Source of the DNA: Solwaraspora sp. WMMA2056
GTDB taxonomy: Bacteria > Actinomycetota > Actinomycetes > Mycobacteriales > Micromonosporaceae
NCBI RefSeq assembly: GCF_030345095.1
Contig: NZ_CP128360.1
Coordinates: 6,014,001-6,078,000, forward strand
Direction of reading: 5' to 3'
DNA: 64,000 nucleotides
The translations under genes and the position numbers were made by a program. The notes under the pieces were generated by a model. It was not told the DNA's origin and ran no database searches. It was given only the letters and a program-made list of their open reading frames with translations. Positions 37,392 to 46,387 of the stretch are shown here, in pieces; within the stretch, counting starts at the first letter, position 1; every line of letters starts with the position of its first letter.

Positions 37392-38333
37392 GTGCAAGAA
37401 CCCGCAGCGATCATCGCGGCCGAGTGCGTCGTCCCGACCGACGACGGCGAGTTGCCCGGCACTGTCGACCTGCCCGACGGTCCGGTCCGCGCGGCGGTGG
37501 TCGTGGTGCACGGATCGGCGGCCGGTCACCGGTCCTACTGTTGCTACACCCACGTCGGCCGGGTGCTCACCGCACACGGTGTGGCGGTGCTGCGCTACGA
37601 CCGTCGGGCACCGTTGGAGCCCGGTCGCGACGTACCGCTGCGGTTGCAGGCCGCCGACGCGGCGGCTGCGGCCAGGACGGCGCGCGAGATCGTCGGCGGC
37701 GATGTGCGACTCGGCCTGTGGGGGCTGAGCCAGGGTGCCTGGGCTGCGCCGATGGCCGCCGCACACCATCCGGAGCTGTTCACCTTCCAGATCCTGGTGT
37801 CCTCGTGCGGGGTGTCACCGGCGGCGCAGATGCGGCACGGCACCGCCGAGCAGCTGCGCCGGCACGGGTACGGCGACACCGAGCTGACCGGCCTGGCCGA
37901 GCTGCGCACCGGGTGGGAGGCGTACCAGCGGGGGCAGCTGGACCGTCCGACGGCGCAGGCGCTCGTCGACCGGTACGCGGACCGCCCCTGGTTCCCGCTG
38001 GCGTACGTGCCCCGCGAGTTGCCGTCTGCCGGCGGCGGCTGGCGGGACATGGACCTGGATCCGACCGGGATCTTCGCCGGGGTGCGCTGCCCGACGCTGC
38101 TGTTCTACGGCGAGACCGACAGCTGGATGCCGATCGACGACAGCATCGCGGCGTGGCGGCGAGCCTCGTCGGCGGAGCTGACCGTGCACCGCGTCGCCGG
38201 CCACGACCATCTGCTGATGCGCGAAGGCTCCGACGCGGACCCGGCCGTCGGCGACAACCGGGCCGCCGAGGAGGCCATCAGCCAGCAGTACGCCGACCAG
38301 ATGGCCGCCTGGCTTACGCTCGGACTCCGCTGA
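37392..38333 (+). CDS. Alpha/beta hydrolase
   Basis: A 313-aa hydrolase of the alpha/beta fold, close to dienelactone hydrolase/BAAT-like enzymes. Seen: oxyanion-hole VVVVHGSAAGHRSY, the nucleophile elbow GLWGLSQGAW (G-x-S-x-G), acid DSWMP after LLFYGET, and catalytic His in VAGHDHLLM. A cap region lies between the nucleophile and the acid (residues 145-245). Cytoplasmic; there is no signal peptide. Start: GTG 37392 with AGGAG 7 nt upstream. It is divergent from the operon, consistent with a role in the same pathway, for example opening an ester or lactone of the imported compound. Confidence 0.85.
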   Translation: MQEPAAIIAAECVVPTDDGELPGTVDLPDGPVRAAVVVVHGSAAGHRSYCCYTHVGRVLTAHGVAVLRYDRRAPLEPGRDVPLRLQAADAAAAARTAREIVGGDVRLGLWGLSQGAWAAPMAAAHHPELFTFQILVSSCGVSPAAQMRHGTAEQLRRHGYGDTELTGLAELRTGWEAYQRGQLDRPTAQALVDRYADRPWFPLAYVPRELPSAGGGWRDMDLDPTGIFAGVRCPTLLFYGETDSWMPIDDSIAAWRRASSAELTVHRVAGHDHLLMREGSDADPAVGDNRAAEEAISQQYADQMAAWLTLGLR

Positions 38334-38382
38334 TCGAGGTGATTCAGGCCCGGTCGAACGCAATTCTCCCGCAGATCATCCG

Positions 38383-41300
38383 CTACATCGACTCAGTCCT
38401 TTGCCGTTGAGGGGGCGCACAGTGCAATCCGATCGAGTCGGCCGTCACCGTGCCGCTGGCGATCAACTGCCCGATGACCGCACTCAGCCGTCCTCGGATC
38501 TCGGAACCGAGTCGACCCCACCCGTACATTCGGGAGACGACAGTCATCAGTTCCTCCCGAGCGACGGTGCCGCCGCTGTCGAGCAGCCGGGTGACAGCTA
38601 GGCGCAGCTCCTCGTCGGAGACCTGTTCCACCTTGCGCTGCACCTTGTCAGTGGGAAGCCGGACAGCAGTAACGGTCCGGTCCGGCACGTCGATGAAGTC
38701 GCCGATCCGGGTGACGTCGGCGAGACGGATCGCGGCGTCCAGGTTCGTCTTGATCTTGGATCCGAACCGCCCGATGTCCCACGCGTCCCGCAGCCGTTGG
38801 CGGACCAGTTCGACGTGCACCGGGCCCTCTACGGCAGCGATCTCCTCGACACCGCCGCGCATCTCGTAGCGGCTAGATGCATCAGACTTGTCGACCCAGT
38901 ACGGCAGCGGGCTCACCTCAGCCGTCCGGTACGGCTCGGTCCAGTCCGGGACCGCATCGGTGATGACTTCCGCCGTCCGCACTACCGGCCGTTCGATTCC
39001 GGGTTCCCGATAGGTGAGGCGCCCCCGTACCGGGGCGTTGACGGCCGCGACGATCGCAGCCCGGAGACGTTCCTCCTCATGACGACGGTTGCGGTACCAG
39101 GCGGTTCCCCAGATACGGTGCAGATTCCACCCGAGACCACGGAGCACCTGCTCCCGGAGCCGGTCTCGGTCCCGGGCCGCTGGCGCCGAGTGGTACATCG
39201 CACCGTCGCATTCGATGCCGAGAGCAAAGGCCCCCGGATGACCCGGATGCCACAAGCCGATGTCGATGCGGTAGCCGGCTGCGCCAACCTGCGGTTCGAC
39301 CCGGTAGCCCCAGGAGCGGATGACGTCGATCACCGAGTCCTCGAACGGGCTGTCGGTGCCGCGCCCACTCGGCCCGAGGTCGAGTGCCAAGGCGGCCGGT
39401 CCACGCTCGGCGAAGTCAAGGTAGCCGCGCAGGAAGCTGACGCTCTCGTTGTCCGAGTCTGGAATGTCCCCGGCCCGGACGGAAGAAACGATCTCCACGC
39501 GTTGACGAGCGCGGGTGATCGCCACGTTGAGCCGACGCCAGCCCTTGTCCCGGTTGAGAGCACCGAAGTTCGTACTAACCTTGCCGTTGGCGTCAGGACC
39601 GTAGCCGATCGAGAAGATCATGACGTCGCGTTCGTCGCCTTGGACCGCCTCCAGGCTCTTGACGAAGAAGCCGTGCAGCCGGTCGGTGCTGAAGTGGCGT
39701 TCGAGGTCAGGTCGCTCGGTCAGCGCCCGGTCCAGCGCCGACTGGATCGCGTCGGCCTGGGCCACCGAAAAAGTGACCACGCCGAGGCTCAGCCCCGGCC
39801 GGGTGGAGTAATGGTGCAGGACCCGCTTCACCACCTGATCGGCCTCGATCGGGTTGTCTCGGGTACCACTGCGACCGTAGACGCCGGCAACGGGCAGAAG
39901 CTCGACACCATGGTCCGAGTCGTCACTGTGCGCGCCAGGGAAGGTGATCAGCTTGCCCTCGTAGAAGGCCTGGTTGGAGAAGGCGATCAACGCCTCGTGC
40001 CGGCTGCGGTAGTGCCAGCGCAGACCGAGATTCCGGAAAGCTCCGGATGCCTTCGCCAGTTCGAGGATCGACTGGAAATCTGCGATGTCGGTGTCGTCAT
40101 CGTCGGTGTCCTCGCCGAGCCGGGCGAAGAACGACGTGGGCGGCAACTGGCGGTCGTCGCCTGCGGTGATCAGGGCGTGGCCCCGGTAGATACAGTTGAT
40201 CGCGTCTCCGGGGGTCACCTGCGACGCCTCGTCGAAGATCACCACGTCGAAGCTGAGGTCTGCCGGTAGGTACTGGCTGACCGCCAGCGGCGACATCATG
40301 AAGCAGGGCTTGATCCCGAGCACGGTCCGGCGTGTTTCGCCGATCAGCTGGCGTACAGGGATGTGCCTGCGCTTCTTCATCCCTTCCCGGCGGATCCGCG
40401 CCGGCTCACCGATGTCGGCACGCTCAGGTCGACGTCTGTTGACCGCCTGGATGATGTCGCTGGTGGCAGTCGGCACGAGTTGCCGGTCGAGTTCGCGGTA
40501 TCGCTCGACAAGCACGTCACGCTCCCCTGCCGGCAGGGGATGCAGGGCGGGATCGGTCCGGATGATCTCGTCGGCCCAGCCCCGGAGCAGTGCCCGCTCA
40601 ATGACCTTGGGCACCTCGCCGCCCAGGATGCCCTGCTGGATACAGAAGTCGATGACCCCGTCGAGCTGGTGGCCGGCCAGCTCGGCGCGCGCCTCCTGGT
40701 AGGCGAACCACTCGTCCTGCCCGGCGCTGTCCTGACGAAGTTCCTCGATCAGTTCCCGCGCGCTGTCGAAGTCGTCGAGTTCGGCGAGGAGTTCCAGGTG
40801 CCGGGACGGCTCGAAGGCTTCGACGACACTGTCACGGTTGGTCCGCCAACTGGCATACGCCTCGGCGAGGTTGCCGGTCTCGCGGGTCTCGGCGAGCCGT
40901 TTGACCTGCCCATCGGTCAGGACTGCATCGACACCGGTGCGGACACGTCGGGTCGCCGCTGCCCAGGCGAGAGCATCACTGACAGCCGCTGCGTCGGTCT
41001 CGACGCCTTGGTAGAGCAGGTCACCGAAGCTCGCCCGATGGCTGGGCGCCGATGCAGTGAGAGCGTCATGCGCGGCTATGACGCTCTGTCGTAGCCGTAG
41101 CAGTTCGTCTGCCTGAGCGAGTGTGAGGTTTCGGCCGGTCGCCGCACTGACCGCACCTGCCCGTACGGCGACCGCAGTCAGCGGCGCGATGTGGTCACGC
41201 AACCAGCTGATCGCGACCTCGAACGGCTCCAGCATGAGCTCGGTCCGGGGACCGAGCTGCGGTGTCGGCACCAGGCCGGACCGCCACCGATTCAGGTCGG

Positions 41301-43830
41301 CGTGGATGCCGCTGATCAGCGTACGCAGCTCGCTGACGGGGTTCGCCGCGCAGATGTAGTTGGCGACGCCGGTCATCGAATCGGCAGGGCTGCGCCGGAC
41401 GATCTCCACCGCGTAGGCGATGGCCGCTCGGAGCGCCGTGAAGTCGGTCTTCCGCTCCTGCCAGTAGCCGCCTAGGCATGCGGCCTGGTCGGCTGCCGCA
41501 GACGCCAATGCCGCGTGGGCACTCTGCCACTTGATGGCCAACGGCAGGTTCGCGACTGCAACCTCGATCGTCACCCCGGGTACGGAGATGGCCTCGACGG
41601 CTACACGGTCCTGGCGGTAACGGCCGCGCAGCTTGCCCAGGCCCTTGTGCAGGTTGGTGAAACGCTCCTGCAGTTCAGTAAGCGGCGCCGCGATGGCGGC
41701 GTCGGTGTAGTGGACGCGGGCTACTGTCTCGGCTGCGGTCAGCTCGACCGTCAAGCGCTCCAACAGTGCGGCAGCTGCACTCACGGGTGCGAGCCCGCCC
41801 GGATCGAGCCAGCTTCGTTCTGGGCGGTGCTTGGTGTAGGCAAGGTCGGCCAACCGCAGCGCATTGTCGGCATCAGTCAAGGTACGCACCAGGGGTAGAC
41901 CCATCAGCTCGCTCAGCCGAGCCAGCGCCTGCAGTCGATCGGTGAGCCGGTTGGCGTCCTCGGCGAACCGGTCGGCGAGTTGCTGAGCGGTTGCCGTATC
42001 CGCGCCTGACAGGTCAAGGGCAGCAGGGCCGATGCTGGCAACGGCGGGCGAGTCGGGCAGGGTCGCCGGGTCCGGCAGGTCGGTCCAATCGACGCCTGCC
42101 TGGTCCGATGCCGCGCGCGCCGCCGAGTGGAAGGCCACCAGTTCTGAAGTAAGTGCGGCTGCGGCCGAGGTCACAGTGCCGAAGTCAGGCACGCGCAACC
42201 ATTCGTCCGGTACGCCGGACGGGCGACCGGCCTGCTGCGCGGCCAGTGCGACGAGGACGGGAGTCTCGTCGGGGCGGCCGATCTCGAAAGCCTCCGCCAA
42301 CTCTCGGTTGACCCGGGTCATGCCGTCGAGCCGCTCGACCGACGACCGAGCCTGGAACAGCCGTGCTTCCAAGGACGCCCGCTCGGTGACGCCGCGCCAG
42401 AGGAAGCTCTGGCCCTGGGAAGCCGGACGCCAGGCACGGGCGATGCGACCAGCGGTGGCTCGGATCGCCTGGAGCGACTCGGGGTCGAGCTCGGCCGGTG
42501 CGCACGCAGGTAGCGGAGCGGCCGGAACATGGTCAAGCGCCGCGATCAGCCCGAGGACGTGATGCAGAGAGAAGCCTAGAGGCTCGCGTACTTTGTTCAT
42601 CGCCTCCGCGTACGCGTTAAGCTGCTGGCGTCGTTCCACGAGGGTCCGACGGCTGACGGGGTCCATGCCGGGCGGCGGCACCGGCACATTGTCCAACGCG
42701 TGGGCCAGGGCTGCGGCGACCTCCTTACGGCTCGCCTTGTGGCTGTGCAACTCAAGGAGGTAATTCTCAAGGCCAGCGGCGGCCAGCCTGTTCCGCACCA
42801 CCTCCAGGGCAGCGGCCTTCTCAGAGACGAACAGCACGGTCTTCCCAGCGTGCAGTAGCGCACCGATCATGTTGGCGATCGTCTGGGATTTGCCGGTGCC
42901 GGGTGGACCGTCCATGACGAAGCTCCGGCCGGCGAGAGCAGCGGCGATGCATGCGCGCTGGGAGGAGTCTGCGTCGAGGACGAGCGGGGTACTCTCCGGC
43001 GGGGCCTCCTGGTCGATCTCCGTTGGCCGGATGTCGTCGAAGTGATAGTCACGGGTCTGCCCGGTCGGATCCTGCTGGGCGATGGCGCGCACGATCGGAT
43101 GCGCCAGGACCCGATCCTCGTTGTCGAGCAGATCCCGGTACATCGCCTCCTTGTGGAAGGAAAAACAGGAGATCACCGCGCTGGCGGTGACATGCCAGCC
43201 AGACCGTTCGCCCACGGCCATACCCACCTGGTCGAGAAGGACACCGAGATCAAGATCGGCCAGGTCGTCGACTGCCGGCAGTGTGATGCCGAATTCCTGC
43301 AGCCGCAGCGTCAGTGCGGGGTTGAGCACTGGATCGTCGTCGCCGATGCGCAGCAGGGGACGTTGCCGGGGACCACTCGCCGCGAGCCGTACCGGCACGA
43401 GCAGCAGCGGACTGTTCTGCGCTGTGCCGTCCGGTTCATGCCACCGAAGCATCCCGAGCGCCAGGTAGAGGACCGACAGACCGCGGTCGACGTACTCCTG
43501 GTTGCTTCTGCGCATCAGGTTGCGCAGCACTGGGCCGACTTCGTTGTCCGGTCTCGTCACTCGGGCGAGCGCCGTAGCGTCCACTGGCAGCGCCGGCTGC
43601 CGTAGAACATCGCTGGCCTCGTCCTCCTCGTCCTGGCTGCCCAACAGGGCCCAGACGGCCCCGTTCTTGAGCCCGGTGAGAATCTCCGTGCCAGTAGGGC
43701 TGACGATCTGCACCGTGCCGGTCTTCGACTGCTTGAAGTTGATCAGACGATTGGTACCGGTGAGACTCACCAGCGTCTCCCGCCACAGCCCTAGCGCGGC
43801 CACGATGTCGTTGCCGGGGCGATCGTCCAT
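38383..43830 (-). CDS. Giant DUF4011-type helicase-nuclease (candidate defence protein)
   Basis: An 1815-aa multidomain protein. Seen: an N-terminal DUF4011-like region (LWRETLVSLTGTNRLINF, residues about 10-180), Walker A GPPGTGKSQT near 310, a long coiled, mostly helical insertion (400-1150), Walker B with VIFDEASQVTPGDAI near 1197, helicase motif NVAITRARQR near 1437, a Vsr/PD-(D/E)XK-like nuclease segment (IECDGAMYHSAPAARDRDRL, near 1540) and a DUF3320-like C-terminus. The arrangement DUF4011-helicase-Vsr matches the single-gene defence candidate called Hhe in published prediction screens; the activity of this protein is inferred. Start: ATG 43830 with AGGA upstream; the frame is open for 230 nt further but without homology. 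Confidence 0.85.
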   Translation of the reverse strand: MDDRPGNDIVAALGLWRETLVSLTGTNRLINFKQSKTGTVQIVSPTGTEILTGLKNGAVWALLGSQDEEDEASDVLRQPALPVDATALARVTRPDNEVGPVLRNLMRRSNQEYVDRGLSVLYLALGMLRWHEPDGTAQNSPLLLVPVRLAASGPRQRPLLRIGDDDPVLNPALTLRLQEFGITLPAVDDLADLDLGVLLDQVGMAVGERSGWHVTASAVISCFSFHKEAMYRDLLDNEDRVLAHPIVRAIAQQDPTGQTRDYHFDDIRPTEIDQEAPPESTPLVLDADSSQRACIAAALAGRSFVMDGPPGTGKSQTIANMIGALLHAGKTVLFVSEKAAALEVVRNRLAAAGLENYLLELHSHKASRKEVAAALAHALDNVPVPPPGMDPVSRRTLVERRQQLNAYAEAMNKVREPLGFSLHHVLGLIAALDHVPAAPLPACAPAELDPESLQAIRATAGRIARAWRPASQGQSFLWRGVTERASLEARLFQARSSVERLDGMTRVNRELAEAFEIGRPDETPVLVALAAQQAGRPSGVPDEWLRVPDFGTVTSAAAALTSELVAFHSAARAASDQAGVDWTDLPDPATLPDSPAVASIGPAALDLSGADTATAQQLADRFAEDANRLTDRLQALARLSELMGLPLVRTLTDADNALRLADLAYTKHRPERSWLDPGGLAPVSAAAALLERLTVELTAAETVARVHYTDAAIAAPLTELQERFTNLHKGLGKLRGRYRQDRVAVEAISVPGVTIEVAVANLPLAIKWQSAHAALASAAADQAACLGGYWQERKTDFTALRAAIAYAVEIVRRSPADSMTGVANYICAANPVSELRTLISGIHADLNRWRSGLVPTPQLGPRTELMLEPFEVAISWLRDHIAPLTAVAVRAGAVSAATGRNLTLAQADELLRLRQSVIAAHDALTASAPSHRASFGDLLYQGVETDAAAVSDALAWAAATRRVRTGVDAVLTDGQVKRLAETRETGNLAEAYASWRTNRDSVVEAFEPSRHLELLAELDDFDSARELIEELRQDSAGQDEWFAYQEARAELAGHQLDGVIDFCIQQGILGGEVPKVIERALLRGWADEIIRTDPALHPLPAGERDVLVERYRELDRQLVPTATSDIIQAVNRRRPERADIGEPARIRREGMKKRRHIPVRQLIGETRRTVLGIKPCFMMSPLAVSQYLPADLSFDVVIFDEASQVTPGDAINCIYRGHALITAGDDRQLPPTSFFARLGEDTDDDDTDIADFQSILELAKASGAFRNLGLRWHYRSRHEALIAFSNQAFYEGKLITFPGAHSDDSDHGVELLPVAGVYGRSGTRDNPIEADQVVKRVLHHYSTRPGLSLGVVTFSVAQADAIQSALDRALTERPDLERHFSTDRLHGFFVKSLEAVQGDERDVMIFSIGYGPDANGKVSTNFGALNRDKGWRRLNVAITRARQRVEIVSSVRAGDIPDSDNESVSFLRGYLDFAERGPAALALDLGPSGRGTDSPFEDSVIDVIRSWGYRVEPQVGAAGYRIDIGLWHPGHPGAFALGIECDGAMYHSAPAARDRDRLREQVLRGLGWNLHRIWGTAWYRNRRHEEERLRAAIVAAVNAPVRGRLTYREPGIERPVVRTAEVITDAVPDWTEPYRTAEVSPLPYWVDKSDASSRYEMRGGVEEIAAVEGPVHVELVRQRLRDAWDIGRFGSKIKTNLDAAIRLADVTRIGDFIDVPDRTVTAVRLPTDKVQRKVEQVSDEELRLAVTRLLDSGGTVAREELMTVVSRMYGWGRLGSEIRGRLSAVIGQLIASGTVTADSIGLHCAPPQRQRTESM

Positions 43831-44248
43831 CTGGCTTCCTGCGTCCGTCCACACAGCAAACCATCCTGCCAGCACACGATGACCGGCGGGCCATGTGCCC
43901 TGTCGAGTAATGGAGGCTGAAGTGGACAGATTTCGACCGACACGGCGGCTCGACCTACCTGGAACGTTGCCATCGGCCGCAAAGCGACATCGCTGACCGG
44001 CCGACCAGCCGAGGCGCTGACGATCGCCAGCCGAGTAGGCACTGTCCGCCTGACCGTCCATCTAGCTCGTTCCACACCAGAGCACAGTCCACATGGACAG
44101 ACGATCCAGGTCCTTCCTCGGTTTTGCCAGCGTCGCGCTGGGTTCAAGATCTTTCACGATGCGAGCGTCTCGATGTCGCAAACCCGCCTCCGGCGGGCGA
44201 CTCGGCCATGCTCGCGCTCAACAGGCCCATAGCACCAAGAGGAGATCG
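43831..44248. other. 418-bp divergent promoter region of the defence genes
   Basis: No gene supported. It should hold both promoters for the helicase-nuclease (minus) and exonuclease (plus). It is visibly richer in A/T than most intergenic DNA here. The only structure noticed is a small hairpin CCCGCC-TCC-GGCGGG near 44187-44201, about 50 nt before the exonuclease ribosome site AGGAG (44239-44244). Confidence 0.45.
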
Positions 44249-45079
44249 ATGATCAACAAGTTCGCGGGCAGGTGCGGAAGCTGCCGTGGGGCGGTAGCCG
44301 CCCAAGCCGGGCAGGCCATCAACCACGGCAGCGGCTGGCAGACCTTCCACAACCAGTGTGTCCCTGTGCGGAAGGCGCCACCGGTCGGCACGCACCAGGG
44401 TTGGCATCGGCTACCGCTGGCCGCGTTCGACCTGGAAGCGACCCTCTCGGACCCCATGGAGGCCCGCATCGTCTCGGCCGCGCTCGTGCTCCCCGACGGG
44501 ACCCGACGAACCTGGCTGGTCAATCCAGGTGTGCCGATTCCAGCCGATGCGACAGAGCTGCATGGCATCACCGACGAGATGGTCCGCGAACAAGGGATGC
44601 CACCGGAGGTAGCCGTTGCGGAGATCGCCCACCTGGTAGCGGAGCAGATCGCCAGCGCAACCCCACTGGTTGCCTTCTACGCCTCTTACGACATCACGAC
44701 ACTGCATACCGAGCTTGCCCGCCTTGGCCTTCCGAGGTTAAACTGGGCCAATTCCACCGTTATTGACCCACTGATTCTCCACAAGCAGGTCGAGCCGAAC
44801 TGGTACGACTCCAAACGGCTGGCAGATCTATGCCGGTACTACGAAGTTGAGCTGACCCAGGCGCACGATGCCCTCGCCGACGGTCTGGCTGCGCTGGGTC
44901 TTGCCAGGTCGATCGCGGCCCGCCATCCGCGCATCGCCCAAATGCCAGTCGATGTCCTACACAAGTACCAGGTCCAATGGCACTTCGACCAGGCCACTGA
45001 CCTCCAGCGCTACTTTGACCGGGTGGGCAAGGGCGAGACCGTCAGCACCGAGTGGCCGCTGGAGACGAAACCTCGCTGA
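44249..45079 (+). CDS. DEDDh 3'-5' exonuclease with N-terminal Cys/His cluster
   Basis: A 276-aa exonuclease of the DnaQ-like superfamily. Seen: CGSC followed 20 residues later by HNQC, a probable zinc-binding N-terminus; then AFDLEAT (first D and E, near residue 60), VAFYASYDIT (second D, near 150), and AHDALADGLA with the H and last D of DEDDh near 205. The rest is helical. It would degrade DNA or RNA from 3' ends. Start: ATG 44249 with AGGAG 6 nt upstream. It is divergent from the giant helicase-nuclease, 418 bp away, and likely its partner in a defence module, which is inference. Confidence 0.85.
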   Translation: MINKFAGRCGSCRGAVAAQAGQAINHGSGWQTFHNQCVPVRKAPPVGTHQGWHRLPLAAFDLEATLSDPMEARIVSAALVLPDGTRRTWLVNPGVPIPADATELHGITDEMVREQGMPPEVAVAEIAHLVAEQIASATPLVAFYASYDITTLHTELARLGLPRLNWANSTVIDPLILHKQVEPNWYDSKRLADLCRYYEVELTQAHDALADGLAALGLARSIAARHPRIAQMPVDVLHKYQVQWHFDQATDLQRYFDRVGKGETVSTEWPLETKPR

Positions 45080-45233
45080 GCCTCCTGCCGCCGTCGTTTG
45101 GCGATGGGACAGCGGGAGGTTCCGGCGTGTTGCCGCGCGACAGCCGTGTGCTCGGCTTCACTACGCTGGGGTGACTGCCGCTGTCCCAGGCAGGCGGGAA
45201 CGGTGAGATACGAGGTGACGGGAGGCGCGCCCG

Positions 45234-45974
45234 ATGCGGGACGACCGGTGGACCACGGTGACGCCATCGCAGTACCACTTCGAGCGAGCTGCGTTGGAGC
45301 ACATCCGTCGACACCTTCCCGACGTCGAGCCCTACCGTGCCTGGTCGAACTTCACCTTCACCGCCGACACCGGGCACGTCTACGAGGTCGATCTGCTGGT
45401 AGCTGCCCCCAGTGGTCTCTACCTCATCGAGATCAAGAGCCTGCGCGGCCGGCTGGCCAACAGCGGGCCCAACTGGATCGCCGGCGAGCCCGGGTCGGTC
45501 CGTACCTTCGACAATCCGCTGCATCTGGCGGACCTCAAGGCCAAGCGGCTACGTTCGTTGCTCGACCGGCAGGCGGCCAAGCAGTCCGTGCGGCTCCGGA
45601 TCCCGTACGTGCAGGGTGCGGTGTTCCTGTCGCTGCCGGGCCTCAGGGTGCAGCTCGACGACCATCAGCTGCACTGGGTGTTCGGGCCGGAGTCGACACC
45701 GGGTCAGGCAGCCGGCCCGCTGCCGGGCATCTGGTCGGGGCTGCTCGACGCCCCGCCGCGCGACGAGCGCCGCCAGGTGTCGCCTGAGCTGTCGAAGTCG
45801 CTGCCCCAGCTCCTCAACGGCGTGGGCATCGGGCGCAGCCGCCGCTACGAGCAGGTCGGCTCCTGGAAGCTCGACTCCAAGCCGTTCGACGTCGGCCCGA
45901 CCTGGCAGGACCATCTCGCCGAGCACGCCCAACTGCCGCATGAGCACCGCCGGGTACGGATCTACCTAACTTGA
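45234..45974 (+). pseudogene. NERD-domain protein, 5' fragment of a larger kinase-type protein
   Basis: A 246-aa fragment that reads intact from ATG 45234 (GGGAGG 9 nt upstream) to an early stop. Seen: a nuclease-related NERD domain (EVDLLVAAPSGLYLIEIK near residues 45-65), and a following region matching the start of large NERD-kinase proteins such as PglW, ending DVGPTWQDHLAEHAQL. In those homologues a protein kinase domain follows, and here the gene stops. The sequence immediately downstream (45996-46262) contains the end of a longer protein. So this is the amino-terminal remnant of a much longer gene. The domain could still be functional on its own. Confidence 0.7.
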
Positions 45975-45995
45975 ACGCAACTCGGCGTACGATGA

Positions 45996-46262
45996 CCGGC
46001 CTCGCCGACCCCCCTCCAGGAACGGGCCCACCTGTACCTCCGATTGTGGCAGGACCTAACCCCGGCCGAATGGCGTGCCGGTATCGCCGACGCCACCGAG
46101 TAGCTGTGCCTGCCGGACGTCGAGGAGAAGGCTCTGGCCGGGCTGAAGTTCAACACCGCATTGCCGCAGCGACTCGCCTTCACCACTCTGGCTACCCGGT
46201 TGGCCGACCTGCCTGCCGCGCACACAGTGCTAACCGAGCCCAGCCGGTTCGTCGTCAGCTGA
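45996..46262 (+). pseudogene. C-terminal remnant of a large defence-type protein
   Basis: One frame, interrupted by one TAG at 46101, reads LQERAHLYLRLWQDL and then VEEKALAGLKFNTALPQ, ending EPSRFVVS before a TGA at 46260. The codon usage is protein-like and the amphipathic helices look like the C-terminus of a large helicase or kinase. It begins 22 bp after the NERD fragment stop codon. Inference: an internal deletion of a large NERD-kinase-like gene joined its two ends, and a stop codon arose in the tail. Confidence 0.6.
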
Positions 46263-46387
46263 ACGTTCAGCCATCAGCCAGGCACCCGCCCTCCGCTGAC
46301 CTGCCGAGCCGGCAGCACGGCGACCTGCGGACGAGCCCCGGCCCCACGCCGAGAGGGGCCGGGACGCACCCGCATCCGGTGACCTGA

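Noticed and set aside
44187-44201. Small GC hairpin in the divergent defence promoter region considered as a terminator
   Set aside because: It lies upstream of a coding start with no gene ending near it on that strand, so a termination role is not supported.
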